Of a stretch of DNA of 60,866 nucleotides, positions 25,518-34,076 are shown one piece after another. Under the pieces are notes generated by a model. The model worked only from the letters and a program-made list of their open reading frames with translations, did not search any database and was not told where the DNA came from. A program made the translations under genes and the position numbers. Numbering within the stretch: the first letter of the stretch is position 1; every line of letters begins with the position of its first letter. The DNA comes from Pseudomonadota bacterium (GTDB taxonomy: Bacteria; Pseudomonadota; Alphaproteobacteria; Micavibrionales; UBA2020), in the NCBI GenBank assembly GCA_021805245.1, contig JAJZFS010000078.1:1-60866 (forward strand), read 5' to 3'.

Positions 25518-25934
25518 TCATTCAACTTTACGGACACGGTTTGAATAGTCTATCGTCCCGTCGGGAAATGTGAGATGCCACACTTCATAGCCCGTAAAAT
25601 TGAACACCTGGAGCTTCAGGTTGTCGGTGAACTCGAACGTCAGATCGGAACTCTCTTTTTCAAGTCTGGCGGCGACAACGACTTTTCCTTCCAGTTCGTT
25701 TTTCGCTTCCGTGAACACATTGAGCGGCATGGGGATCCCGTATTTCTGCTCATAGTCAAAATTGCAGAGTTTGTTTGTGCCGTTTTTTATGATGCGCCAA
25801 TAATCGCTTCGCAAAACCGTCCCCTGCGAAAATGTGACAACCAGAGAAACAAAGTCCCCTTCAACATACTTCCCCGCAACAGTGACAGAACTGTCTTTCA
25901 GCTTCTCGAGCGCCGAACTAAGCTTCATTTCCAT
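25518..25934 (-). CDS. Unknown protein upstream of nadD
   Basis: A 138-residue soluble protein, lower in GC than its neighbours. It is predicted to be mostly beta strand (DFVSLVVTFSQGTVLRSDYWRII, KVVVAARLEKESSDLTFEFTDNLKLQVF) and ends FTGYEVWHLTFPDGT. The ending recalls small immunity-type or DUF6188-like proteins, but I cannot assign a family. proA/proB, which often sit upstream of nadD in alphaproteobacteria, are not here; this gene and putA occupy that place. A possible acquired gene. Confidence 0.7.
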   Translation of the reverse strand: MEMKLSSALEKLKDSSVTVAGKYVEGDFVSLVVTFSQGTVLRSDYWRIIKNGTNKLCNFDYEQKYGIPMPLNVFTEAKNELEGKVVVAARLEKESSDLTFEFTDNLKLQVFNFTGYEVWHLTFPDGTIDYSNRVRKVE

Positions 25935-25969
25935 ACTCTATTTTCGTTAAATAACATACGTATAATTTG

Positions 25970-28900
25970 TTACACCTCTGCCAAGGATACCAGCGTTGTG
26001 TTCCCACCGGAAGCGGTAGTATTGATGCTGACGCTTTTTTCTGTGGCAAAGCGGAAGAGGTAGTGCGGCCCGCCGGCTTTCGGGCCGGTGCCGGAGAGGC
26101 CTTGCCCGCCGAACGGCTGCACGCCGACGACTGCACCGATGATCGTGCGGTTGACGTAGCAGTTGCCGGCGTTCACGCGCGCGCAAGCCGAGCGCATCTG
26201 GTGGTCGATGCGCGTGTGGATGCCGAAGGTGAGGCCGTAGCCCGTGGCATTGATCTGGTCGATCACGCTATCGATCTCGCCCGCCTTGTAGCGGATAATG
26301 TGCAAAATCGGGCCGAACACCTCGCGCTTCAGCACGTCGAGCGACGCGATTTCATAAGCGCGGGGGGCGAAGAACGTGCCGTTTTTGCAGCCTTCCGGCA
26401 TTGTGACCTTTGCCAGCGGCGTCGCTTCCCTGTCCATGCGGGCGGCATGTTCCTCAAGGATAGACAGCGCGTCCTTGTCGATGACGGGGCCGATGTCGGT
26501 CGAGAGCTTCGCCGGATCGCCGAGAACGAGTTCCCGACAGGCGCCGTCAAGCATCGTGATGACCTTGCCGGCGATGTCTTCAGGCACGAACAATACGCGC
26601 AGGGCGGAGCAACGCTGTCCCGCCGAGCGGAAAGCGGATGTAATCACGTCGTCGACGATCTGTTCCGGCAGGGCGCTGGAATCGACGATCATCGCATTCT
26701 GTCCGCCGGTTTCGGCGATCAGTGTCGCGATGGCGCCTTTGCGGCTGGCGAGCGTGCGGTTGATCAGTTGCGCGACTTCGGTCGAGCCGGTGAAGCAGAC
26801 GCCGGTGATGCGTTCGTCCGCGACCATCACTTCGCCCGCGAGTTCGCCCTTGGCGGGCACGAAGGAGAGAACATTCCTGGGGATACCGGCCTTGTACAGC
26901 AGCTCGACGGCCTTTTGCGCGATGGCGCAGGTTTGTTCCGCGGGCTTGGCGATGACGGCGTTGCCTGCCATCAATGCCGCGGAAACCTGCCCCATGAAAA
27001 TTGCCAGCGGGAAGTTCCACGGGCTGATGCAAAGGAACACGCCGCGTCCGTGGAACGAGAGCAGGTTGGCCTCGCCCGTCGGTCCCGGCAGCGTGAGAGC
27101 TGCGCCGAAGTGTGCGCGGCCTTCGACGGCGTAATAGCGGCAGAAATCCACCGCCTCGCGGACTTCGGCAATCGCGTCGGGCAGGGACTTGCCCGCTTCG
27201 CGCACGCAAAGCGAGGCGAACTCGGCCGTATTTTCTTCCATCAGATCCGCCATGCGCTCAAGACAGGCGGCGCGGTCGTCCGCGGGGGCGCTGTCCCATG
27301 CGGGGAAGGCATCATGCGCCGTTGCGAGTGCCAGTTTCATGTCCTCTTTCGTCGCCATCGTCACCGTGCCGACTTCGCGGCGGTTGTCGACAGGGCTGAG
27401 GATTTTCTGCGAGCTGCCGATTTTGGTCATGCCGTTGATCAGCGGCGCGACGGCATAGCGCTGGCTGGCAAACGTCTCGACGTCCTGCAGGAACTTCGCG
27501 CTGACGTTCGTGTTGGCGAATTCGAGACCTTTGGAATTCTTGCGCGCCGTGCCGTAGATGTCGGCGGGCAGGGGGATTTTCGGGTGCGGCTTGCTCTCCA
27601 GCTTCTCCATGTAGAGCACCGGATCGGCGATGATGTCTTCCACCGGCACCTTGTCATTTTGCAGGCGGTTGACGAAGCTGGAGTTCGCGCCGTTTTCGAG
27701 CAGGCGGCGGACGAGATAGGGCAGCAAGTCCTGATGGCTGCCGACGGGGGCATAGACGCGGCAGGGATACTTGCCGTCTTCAAGCCCGACGATCTGGTGA
27801 TAGAGCGGCTCGCCCATGCCGTGCAGGCGCTGGAATTCGAAGTCTTTTTTGTTTTTGCCCGCAAGTTCGATCAGGGCCGCGACGGTGTAGGCGTTGTGCG
27901 TGGCGAACATCGGGTAGAGAATGTCGCGCCGTTCCATCATCTTCGCCGCGCAGGCGAGATAGGCGACGTCGGTCGCGTTCTTGCGCGTGAAAACGGGATA
28001 TCCGGGCAGGCCGTTGACTTGCGCATACTTGATCTCGCTGTCCCAGTAAGCGCCTTTGACGAGACGCAGCATCATGCGGCGGTTGCTGTTCTCGATGAGG
28101 CCGATGAGCCAATCCAGCGCGCGGCCGGCGCGCTTTTGGTAGGCCTGCAGCGCGAGGCCGAAGCCTTCCCAGTCTTTGAGTTTGGGATCGGGGAGAACGT
28201 TGCCGATGATGTCGAGGGTGATTTCAAGCCGGTGCGCTTCTTCCGCATCGACGGTCATGCCGATGCCGTAACCGGCGCACTTCCGGGCCAGTTCCAGAAT
28301 TTTCGCGGAGAGCGCGGGCACGCAAACGTCGCGATGCGCATATTCGAAGCGCGGGTGCAGGGCGGAGAGCTTGACCGAGATGCCGGGGGACATGACCACG
28401 CCGCGTCCGTTGGCGGCCTTGCCGATGGCGTCGATGGCCATGGCGTAGTTTTTGAAATAGCGCTCCGCATCTTCCATCGTGCGCGCGCCTTCGCCGAGCA
28501 TGTCGAACGAGTGGCGGTAGCCCATCTTCTCGGCGTCAGCGCCGCGGGAAAGTCCTTCCTCGATCGTGCGGCCCATGACGAACTGCTGGCCCATGATCTT
28601 CATGACATGCAGCATGGCCCTGCGGATAACGGGTTCCCCCATGCGGGGGATCAGGCCTCTGGCTTCGTCTTCGACGTCGCTGATGACCTTGCCGGTCAGC
28701 ATCAGGGCCCATGTCGAGGCGTTGACGAAGAGGTCGTGGCCTTTGCCGAGGTGCTGGTTCCAGTCGGCACCGCTCATCTTGTCGCGGATCAGCAGGTCGG
28801 CGGTCTCTTTGTCGGGAATGCGGAGCAGGGCTTCGGCAAGGCACATCAGCGCCACGCCTTCCTTGGTGGTGAGGCCGAATTCCTGCAAAAAGCTGTCGAG

Positions 28901-29122
28901 CCCGCCGAATAATTTCCTTTTGGCGCGGACATTCTCGACCAGTTGTCTGGCTGTGCCGTTAATGCGTGTTCTGGCGTTGTCGTCAAAGCGGATGGCGGCG
29001 AGATATTCTTTCACGGCGGCGTTTTCGTCGAGGTGATAGGCGTCGTTCATACGCGTCATCAAGGCGGAGAGATCATTCATGGCTGGCTGCTCTTTTCCTG
29101 CATGTTTCATGGGAAACCTCAT
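25970..29122 (-). CDS. putA: Bifunctional proline dehydrogenase / P5C dehydrogenase PutA (minimal form)
   Basis: PutA oxidises proline to glutamate in two steps. The FAD-dependent proline dehydrogenase barrel spans roughly residues 90-470 (SVKLSALHPRFEYAH, RLVKGAYWDSEIKYAQ, FATHNAYTVA). The NAD-dependent aldehyde dehydrogenase spans about 540-1040, with the catalytic Cys in GQRCSALRVL and Glu in ETGGQNAMIVDSS. At 1050 residues it lacks the N-terminal ribbon-helix-helix DNA-binding domain of E. coli-type PutA, so it cannot repress its own gene. An internal ATG at 29077 or 29107 could also be the start. Confidence 0.97.
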   Translation of the reverse strand: MRFPMKHAGKEQPAMNDLSALMTRMNDAYHLDENAAVKEYLAAIRFDDNARTRINGTARQLVENVRAKRKLFGGLDSFLQEFGLTTKEGVALMCLAEALLRIPDKETADLLIRDKMSGADWNQHLGKGHDLFVNASTWALMLTGKVISDVEDEARGLIPRMGEPVIRRAMLHVMKIMGQQFVMGRTIEEGLSRGADAEKMGYRHSFDMLGEGARTMEDAERYFKNYAMAIDAIGKAANGRGVVMSPGISVKLSALHPRFEYAHRDVCVPALSAKILELARKCAGYGIGMTVDAEEAHRLEITLDIIGNVLPDPKLKDWEGFGLALQAYQKRAGRALDWLIGLIENSNRRMMLRLVKGAYWDSEIKYAQVNGLPGYPVFTRKNATDVAYLACAAKMMERRDILYPMFATHNAYTVAALIELAGKNKKDFEFQRLHGMGEPLYHQIVGLEDGKYPCRVYAPVGSHQDLLPYLVRRLLENGANSSFVNRLQNDKVPVEDIIADPVLYMEKLESKPHPKIPLPADIYGTARKNSKGLEFANTNVSAKFLQDVETFASQRYAVAPLINGMTKIGSSQKILSPVDNRREVGTVTMATKEDMKLALATAHDAFPAWDSAPADDRAACLERMADLMEENTAEFASLCVREAGKSLPDAIAEVREAVDFCRYYAVEGRAHFGAALTLPGPTGEANLLSFHGRGVFLCISPWNFPLAIFMGQVSAALMAGNAVIAKPAEQTCAIAQKAVELLYKAGIPRNVLSFVPAKGELAGEVMVADERITGVCFTGSTEVAQLINRTLASRKGAIATLIAETGGQNAMIVDSSALPEQIVDDVITSAFRSAGQRCSALRVLFVPEDIAGKVITMLDGACRELVLGDPAKLSTDIGPVIDKDALSILEEHAARMDREATPLAKVTMPEGCKNGTFFAPRAYEIASLDVLKREVFGPILHIIRYKAGEIDSVIDQINATGYGLTFGIHTRIDHQMRSACARVNAGNCYVNRTIIGAVVGVQPFGGQGLSGTGPKAGGPHYLFRFATEKSVSINTTASGGNTTLVSLAEV

Positions 29123-29229
29123 TTTTTGCGGTGCGGGTTGTTTGTATTTATACTCCCTTTATTTGGCTTTGACCATGGTATGATTATGTAAATAAATGTA
29201 CTATTCTTACGTGGATTTCATAAAAAAGT

Positions 29230-29259
29230 TTGCTTATTTATAAATACTTGTGCTATATT
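29230..29259 (+). promoter_or_regulatory. Predicted promoter for the 29299 gene
   Basis: TTGCTT (29230-29235) and TATATT (29254-29259) are separated by 18 bases in an AT-rich gap, placing a start about 30 bases before the ATG at 29299. AAGAAG near 29287 may serve as the ribosome binding site. Confidence 0.55.
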
Positions 29260-29298
29260 TTATGCAAACTTAATTTACGAAAAATAAGAAGAAATACA

Positions 29299-30264
29299 AT
29301 GAAGAAGCCATCTCGATCAAAACCGCAACCGCATGACAAAAATGCGCGGGAATTGCAGAAAATGACCTTTTCCGGTTATTTGCAGCAATTGTTCGGGAAG
29401 ACGTCTGCGGATAACGTGCTGGAGGTCTTCGACCGCCTTGGCCTGCCTGCGCCGCGCAGCGGCAAGGAGTTTCTGGCGGGCGCGGAGGGCGGCCTTGTGT
29501 TTCTCAATCAATACGGGCTGGTCATACGCATCGAGCATTCCGACCCTGAAAACGGCCGTTTTGGCTGGAGCAGGGTGGATGACAGCGGATGGGTTCTGCG
29601 CCCGCTGGCGGGAATCGAGGCCGGCCATGCGCATGTGGAAATCTGCCCCGGCTGCAACCTCGAGCAAGACGCGCGGAAAATCGATTATCTGAAGAAACGC
29701 CTGGAGGAGCAGCGTATCGATTTCTGGGACAGGTGGCTGGTGAATATCGGCCGTGTTCCCGTCTGCACGGAGCGGTTTCCCGAGGGCATGCCGGTCGTGA
29801 TCGACAGGCTGGCCGTCTGTGCGCTGACGGAAAGCGCGGAGCCTGTTGCCAAGGCGCTGGCGCAGGAGGCGCAGGATGCAGCGGAGGTGCAGGAGACTTT
29901 ATATGCGCCGCTGCGTGCGGCGCTGGATGAGGCCTGGCCGGATAAAGAGGGACCGGCGGACGCCAAGAAGATGCAGACGTTCTGGAAGCTGTGCGCGCAG
30001 TATGTGGCTGACGGCAAAATGGTCGCGGGCTGGAATCAGGCCGAGATCGGCGTTTATTACAAAACGGACATCGTTATAAACGTGGCGAAGACCTATGGCG
30101 CACGCCTCATGTATAAGGCCCACAAGCTGATCGGAGAAACGCCTCCTGCCACGCTGGGCAGCCGTTTTGGGGAAAAGGCGCAGCCGGAAGAACAGGACAA
30201 CATGCCGTCCGGCGGCCATATGGCTTCAAAGCACGGAGACGGCGGCAAGCGTCCGAAACCGTAA
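29299..30264 (+). CDS. Unknown 321-residue protein
   Basis: I do not recognise this protein. It starts with a basic tail (KKPSRSKPQPHDKNARELQK), has a globular part with GGLVFLNQYGLVIRIEH and GWVLRPLAGIEAGHAHVEICPGCN (a CxxC that is not a full zinc site), a helical middle (EPVAKALAQEAQDAAEVQETLYAPLRAALDEAW), and a polar C-terminal tail. There is no signal peptide or membrane helix. The track's longer start at 29230 lies in AT-rich promoter sequence, so I use ATG 29299. It converges with the atp operon. Confidence 0.75.
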   Translation: MKKPSRSKPQPHDKNARELQKMTFSGYLQQLFGKTSADNVLEVFDRLGLPAPRSGKEFLAGAEGGLVFLNQYGLVIRIEHSDPENGRFGWSRVDDSGWVLRPLAGIEAGHAHVEICPGCNLEQDARKIDYLKKRLEEQRIDFWDRWLVNIGRVPVCTERFPEGMPVVIDRLAVCALTESAEPVAKALAQEAQDAAEVQETLYAPLRAALDEAWPDKEGPADAKKMQTFWKLCAQYVADGKMVAGWNQAEIGVYYKTDIVINVAKTYGARLMYKAHKLIGETPPATLGSRFGEKAQPEEQDNMPSGGHMASKHGDGGKRPKP

Positions 30265-30270
30265 CGGTCT

Positions 30271-30744
30271 TCAGTTCATTTTTTGCGGGAGGTCTTTGAT
30301 CGCCTGGTCGACCAGCTTGTCGCCGTGTTTGGCCATGGCGCCGGTCAGCAGGTGTTCCGCAGCCGCAGCGGCGATGTCTGCCGCCTGATGGCGCAGGTCC
30401 TGCACGGCGGCGGCCTCTGCACGGGAGATGCGTTCCATCAGCATCGTTTCGTGCCGTTTCAGGCTGTCTGCGATATCCTGCTCGACCTTCTTTTTCATCA
30501 CACTGACGGTTTCTTCCGCGTTTTCGATGATCTTTTTCGCGGTTTCGACGGCATCGTCTTGCTTCTTTTTGTAATCGGCAAGGAGCTGTTCCGCTTCGGC
30601 TTTCAGGCGTTCGGCTTCTTCAAGATCTGCCTTGATGCGCGCGGTGCGGTTATCGAGCGCGTCGAGCAGGGGCTTCCTGCCTTTTGCCCAGAGGGCGCCC
30701 CAGACCAGAAGCGCCGAAAACAGGATCCATATTTCCGGGTTCAT
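30271..30744 (-). CDS. atpF: F0F1 ATP synthase subunit b
   Basis: The peripheral-stalk subunit that holds F1 against the rotating c-ring. A single N-terminal membrane helix (EIWILFSALLVWGALW) is followed by a long charged coiled coil to residue 157. It is the last gene of the F0 operon and overlaps the b' gene by four bases. In photosynthetic and alphaproteobacteria the b and b' genes are separate and form a heterodimer, as seen here. Confidence 0.93.
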   Translation of the reverse strand: MNPEIWILFSALLVWGALWAKGRKPLLDALDNRTARIKADLEEAERLKAEAEQLLADYKKKQDDAVETAKKIIENAEETVSVMKKKVEQDIADSLKRHETMLMERISRAEAAAVQDLRHQAADIAAAAAEHLLTGAMAKHGDKLVDQAIKDLPQKMN

Positions 30745-31334
30745 GCCGCATGCTCCTTCAGGGCTGTTTCGACCGCGCGCTTTGCGTCCGCTTCGTCGAC
30801 GCTCAGATTGGCGACCTTTTGCGTGATGTCGGCGGCGATGCCGGTCGCGATCTCGGTCATGGAGCCGAGCGCTTCCGTTTTCGCCTTGGCGATGTTGCGT
30901 TCCGTATCGGCCAGACGCTTGCGGGCTTTTTCGGCGAAGGCCGATTGCTCTTGCGCGGCTTTGGCGCTTGCGTCGCGCGCTGCGGCGGCCATGGCTGTGG
31001 CGGCCTTTTTCTGCGCTTCGGCAAGAGATTTCTCGTACGCCTTTTTGACCTTTTCCGCTTCGTCGTTGAACTGGCCCGCCTTGTCGAGGTTGCTGTCCTT
31101 GTGGGCTTGGCGGCGGTCAAGCGTCTCCCGTACGCGGGGCAGGGAGATTGCCGCCATCACGACATAGATCAGGGCGAAGCTGACAGCCAGCCAGAAAATC
31201 TGGCCCGGATAGGTGCTGGCGTCCATCTGCGGCAAGCCGCCGCCCCCGCCGGCACCGCCATCACTGGCGAACGCCTGCGCGGCAGGGAGCAAGCCGGCCG
31301 TGACCGACAGCGCTATGAAGGCCGTACGCTTCAT
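30741..31334 (-). CDS. atpG: F0F1 ATP synthase subunit b' (second peripheral-stalk subunit)
   Basis: A paralogue of subunit b, 197 residues. The start resembles a signal-like hydrophobic stretch (FIALSVTAGLLPAAQAFA) and a Gly-rich linker, then a membrane helix (GQIFWLAVSFALIYVVMAAI) and an Ala/Glu/Lys-rich coiled coil. The extended N-terminus before the anchor is typical of alphaproteobacterial b'. It lies between atpE and atpF in the usual I-B-E-F'-F order. The symbol atpG or atpF' is used for this subunit; it is not the F1 gamma gene. Confidence 0.92.
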   Translation of the reverse strand: MKRTAFIALSVTAGLLPAAQAFASDGGAGGGGGLPQMDASTYPGQIFWLAVSFALIYVVMAAISLPRVRETLDRRQAHKDSNLDKAGQFNDEAEKVKKAYEKSLAEAQKKAATAMAAAARDASAKAAQEQSAFAEKARKRLADTERNIAKAKTEALGSMTEIATGIAADITQKVANLSVDEADAKRAVETALKEHAA

Positions 31335-31345
31335 CTTCCCGGCCT

Positions 31346-31576
31346 TTACTTGATGCCGTAGACGACGAAGAACGCCATGCCGAGCGCGTAAATGGCGATG
31401 GATTCGATCAGCGCGAAGTAAAGGATGACGTCCTTTTTGATGAGGGGCGCGGCGGAAGGATTGCGGCCCAGCGCGGTAACGACGTTACCGAACAGGATGC
31501 CGAGACCGACCCCGGAACCGAGAACGCCGACGGCTGCGATGCCCGCGGCGAGAATTTTTGCTACTTGTACGTCCAT
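31346..31576 (-). CDS. atpE: F0F1 ATP synthase subunit c
   Basis: The ring-forming proteolipid: two membrane helices (LAAGIAAVGVLGSGVGLGILFG and ILYFALIESIAIYALGMAFFVV) joined by the RNPSA polar loop, with the proton-carrying Glu in the second helix (LIES). The position equivalent to the Na-ring Gln of helix 1 is Leu, so proton coupling is expected. The ATG at 31576 has a strong AAGGAG site; the track's longer ORF is not supported. The 76 residues are normal. Confidence 0.96.
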   Translation of the reverse strand: MDVQVAKILAAGIAAVGVLGSGVGLGILFGNVVTALGRNPSAAPLIKKDVILYFALIESIAIYALGMAFFVVYGIK

Positions 31577-31604
31577 GATAGTTCTCCTTTTTGGTTGTTT
31601 TTCT

Positions 31605-32351
31605 TTAGTGTAATTCCACACCGTCCTTGAGGTAAACGCAGGTCAGGACGGCGAAGACGTGGGCCTGAATGAGCGCGACCAGGCATTCCAGCGCCATCAG
31701 CAGCGTGTTGACGCTGAAGGTGACGGCGGTGAACAATTTCATGCCGATGCCGAGGGCGATCATCGTGACGCAGAAGCCGCCGATCAGGCGCATCAGCATG
31801 TGTCCCATGACCATGTTGAGGCAAAGACGTATCGAGAGACTGACGGGGCGCGACAGGTAGGAGATGATTTCGACCGGAATGATGAAGGGCGCCATCACGA
31901 TCGGCGTTCCCTTGGGGAAAAACAGGGAGAAGAAATGCAGGCCGTGCTTGGCAAAGCCGAGCAGCGTCGCGAAGCCGACGACCAGCGCCGCCAGCGCGCC
32001 GGTGACGATGATCTGGCTGGTGTAGGTATAGGCAAAGGGAATGAGCCCGAAAAGATTGCCCATCAGCACCACCATGAACACCGTGAAGACGAAGGGAAAA
32101 TATTTCCGCGCCTCGTCATTCAAATATTCTTTGGTGAGGCCGAAAATGCTCTCATAGAGAATTTCGCTGACGTTTTGCCAGCGGCCGGGAACCAGCGCCT
32201 TGCGGCGGACGCTCAACGTCATGAGCGCGATCGTCAGCAACGCGCCGGCGATCATGAACGCCGAGGATTGCGTGAAAGGTATGTTCAGAGATCCGGCATG
32301 CAGCGGAACGAGGGTCTTGAGGCTAAACTGCTCGAGAATATTATCTGACAA
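31605..32351 (-). CDS. atpB: F0F1 ATP synthase subunit a
   Basis: The static proton-channel subunit of F0: 248 residues with five or six membrane helices. The essential Arg is in the SLSIRLCLNMVMGHML helix facing the c-ring, and the C-terminal helix ALECLVALIQAHVFAVLTCVYL is characteristic. It follows atpI and precedes atpE on the minus strand. Confidence 0.96.
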   Translation of the reverse strand: MSDNILEQFSLKTLVPLHAGSLNIPFTQSSAFMIAGALLTIALMTLSVRRKALVPGRWQNVSEILYESIFGLTKEYLNDEARKYFPFVFTVFMVVLMGNLFGLIPFAYTYTSQIIVTGALAALVVGFATLLGFAKHGLHFFSLFFPKGTPIVMAPFIIPVEIISYLSRPVSLSIRLCLNMVMGHMLMRLIGGFCVTMIALGIGMKLFTAVTFSVNTLLMALECLVALIQAHVFAVLTCVYLKDGVELH

Positions 32352-32362
32352 AATATTAATCC

Positions 32363-32707
32363 CTAACTGCGGTCCTTGGTTGTATCTTCGGCCTTTTCCG
32401 GCTCTTTTTTGCTCTTTTTGTCTTCGTTCGCAGTTTCCTGCGTTTGCAGTCTTTGCATCCTCATAACGCCGGAGACGAAGCCTAAAAACAGAAAGGCAAT
32501 CATCCCGAAAGGTTGGATGCCAAGCCAGCGGTCAATCCAATACCCTAAAAATACGCCAACCGCAATAGAAGCGATGAAGTCCGTTCCCATGCGCAGCCCG
32601 GCATTGCTTTCCATCGACATGCCCGATTTGGGCAGGGGAGATTCCGCCGGCGGCCTGTCTTTGGCTTCCTTGATTTTGCGGGCGAGTTCCTCTGGAGACT
32701 GGCTCAT
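32363..32707 (-). CDS. atpI: ATP synthase-associated protein AtpI
   Basis: A small membrane protein at the head of the F0 operon, thought to help assemble the c-ring. The 114 residues contain two hydrophobic helices (GTDFIASIAVGVFLGYWIDRWLG and GMIAFLFLGFVSGVMRM) and a charged C-terminal tail (KKSKKEPEKAEDTTKD). The core GYWIDRWLG is the AtpI/AtpQ family signature. The stop lies 11 bases before the atpB start. Confidence 0.9.
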   Translation of the reverse strand: MSQSPEELARKIKEAKDRPPAESPLPKSGMSMESNAGLRMGTDFIASIAVGVFLGYWIDRWLGIQPFGMIAFLFLGFVSGVMRMQRLQTQETANEDKKSKKEPEKAEDTTKDRS

Positions 32708-32755
32708 ATGGTACTCTTGCGGCTCGGCACTTCGGTTGCTTGGACAGGCGCCCGC

Positions 32756-32784
32756 AACCTACAAATAGCGGCTTGAATTGTCAA
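32756..32784 (-). promoter_or_regulatory. Predicted sigma-70 promoter of the atp (F0) operon
   Basis: On the minus strand a perfect TTGACA (32779-32784) and a TAGGTT -10 (32756-32761) are separated by 17 bases, placing the start about 45 bases upstream of atpI. This fits a strong housekeeping promoter. Confidence 0.75.
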
Positions 32785-32842
32785 TAAAATTTATAGCGGA
32801 GCGGATGTGCGGCAGATGGGGTCGCTCTTGTGTTATGGATAT

Positions 32843-33418
32843 TTAAAAGCTGACGCCCGTCGTACGCTGCAGGAGGACGTTGAAGAGCGATTTGTCCTCG
32901 TACTGGTTGACGTCCTGATTGCCGTCGATCTCGGCCTGCAGCAGCTTGCCATGATCGAAGATCAGCACGAGCTTGAGGACGTATCCCGTCTTGTTAACGC
33001 GCAGCGAGCCGAATCCCAGCGAGCCGCTGTCGTTGAGATTGGAGTAGGGCAGATAATAGCCGGTATATTTCATAAGCTGATGTCTGAATTTATCCAGTTG
33101 CGCGGGCGATCCTTGCACGATCGAGTTGCCGTAGAGGCTGGTTTGCACTTCGGGCAGGCTCATGCGCGAGAATTTATCCTTTGATATGGAGATTTCCTTG
33201 AAGACAGCGGCTTCGGTCATGCCGGGATGAAGCTCGGCGGCGCGCTGTTCCATATCCTCTTTACTTTTGAAGAGATTCGAATTGATGTGCTGGTCACCGA
33301 CCGGGATGCAGGAGGTCAAAGCAAGTACAAGAATAGCGGCGGCAAATACTCTGATTTTATTGAATAGAATCCTTGCCTCTTTATTTGTAGAACATACGTT
33401 TACGGTTTGTTCCCGCAT
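32843..33418 (-). CDS. Predicted outer-membrane lipoprotein (BamE/SmpA-like fold possible)
   Basis: A 191-residue protein with a lipoprotein signal: a basic n-region, hydrophobic core and lipobox (AAAILVLALTSC). The track start gives a 22-residue n-region, so the true start may be slightly downstream. The mature part has LHPGMTEAAVFKEI and GYVLKLVLIFDHGKLLQAEI, reminiscent of the GMT...F.DG pattern of BamE-like lipoproteins, but similarity is weak. It is divergent to the transporter genes with an AT-rich gap of about 200 bases between. Confidence 0.7.
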   Translation of the reverse strand: MREQTVNVCSTNKEARILFNKIRVFAAAILVLALTSCIPVGDQHINSNLFKSKEDMEQRAAELHPGMTEAAVFKEISISKDKFSRMSLPEVQTSLYGNSIVQGSPAQLDKFRHQLMKYTGYYLPYSNLNDSGSLGFGSLRVNKTGYVLKLVLIFDHGKLLQAEIDGNQDVNQYEDKSLFNVLLQRTTGVSF

Positions 33419-33626
33419 ACTCCCTCACTAAAAAACCTGTGGGTACAACTATAATATGACATAATAACATTAATATGCCATTAACGGGTAATTATCCGTA
33501 CGATATCAATGCTATAGAAAATATATTTCAGATCGCGTAAAGTCAAAAAAGTGCTTTAGGCGCACCGCATCTATCCATAAAATTGCTGCGGCGCAATATC
33601 GTTTTTGAGTCAATGAGGCTTTGGAA

Positions 33627-34076
33627 ATGTTGTCGTCGCAAACCCCCTGGGTTTATCCGTCCATGCTGGCGGTCGCGCTCTGGGGCGTGTCGGCGTTTCT
33701 GCCGAAGCTGGCTTTGCGGCAGTTGCCGCCGTTGCACATGACGGTTTACTCCAATTGTTTTTTCCTGCTGGGCTGCGTTGCGTTGCAGGCGTTTTACGGC
33801 TTCCATGTGCAGTTCAACGCGCACGGCGTGCTATTGGCTGTGCTTGTGGGGGTCACCGGCACATTGGCGCAGATTCTCTATTATATTTCCCTGCGCACGA
33901 ACTCTCTGACATACAACGTCGTGATCACCTCGCTCTATCCGGTCGTGGCGACGCTGCTGGCCTATTTGTTTCTCGGTGAAACGCTGAGCGCGCGTCAGGC
34001 GGCGGGCGTGGCGCTCGGTATTTTGTCCCTTTTGCTGATGGTGAAGGCGCGTGATCGCAAAACTGAAGGCACATAG
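33627..34076 (+). CDS. Half-size EamA/DMT-family membrane transporter, subunit 1
   Basis: A 149-residue protein with about five membrane helices (YPSMLAVALWGVSAFLPKLAL, CFFLLGCVALQAFYGF, GVLLAVLVGVTGTLAQILYYI, VITSLYPVVATLLAYLFLGETL). The last is the EamA end motif. It corresponds to one half of the usual 10-helix DMT exporter. It overlaps the next gene by 26 bases, and the two are clearly related in sequence (ALWGVSAFLPK against VLWGVWSFLPK), so they probably form a heterodimer. The substrate is unknown. The ATG at 33627 is used. Confidence 0.85.
   Translation: MLSSQTPWVYPSMLAVALWGVSAFLPKLALRQLPPLHMTVYSNCFFLLGCVALQAFYGFHVQFNAHGVLLAVLVGVTGTLAQILYYISLRTNSLTYNVVITSLYPVVATLLAYLFLGETLSARQAAGVALGILSLLLMVKARDRKTEGT

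Noticed and set aside
25967-28912. 981-residue ORF antisense to putA
   Set aside because: putA catalytic motifs are intact on the minus strand; the plus-strand ORF shows only shadow composition.
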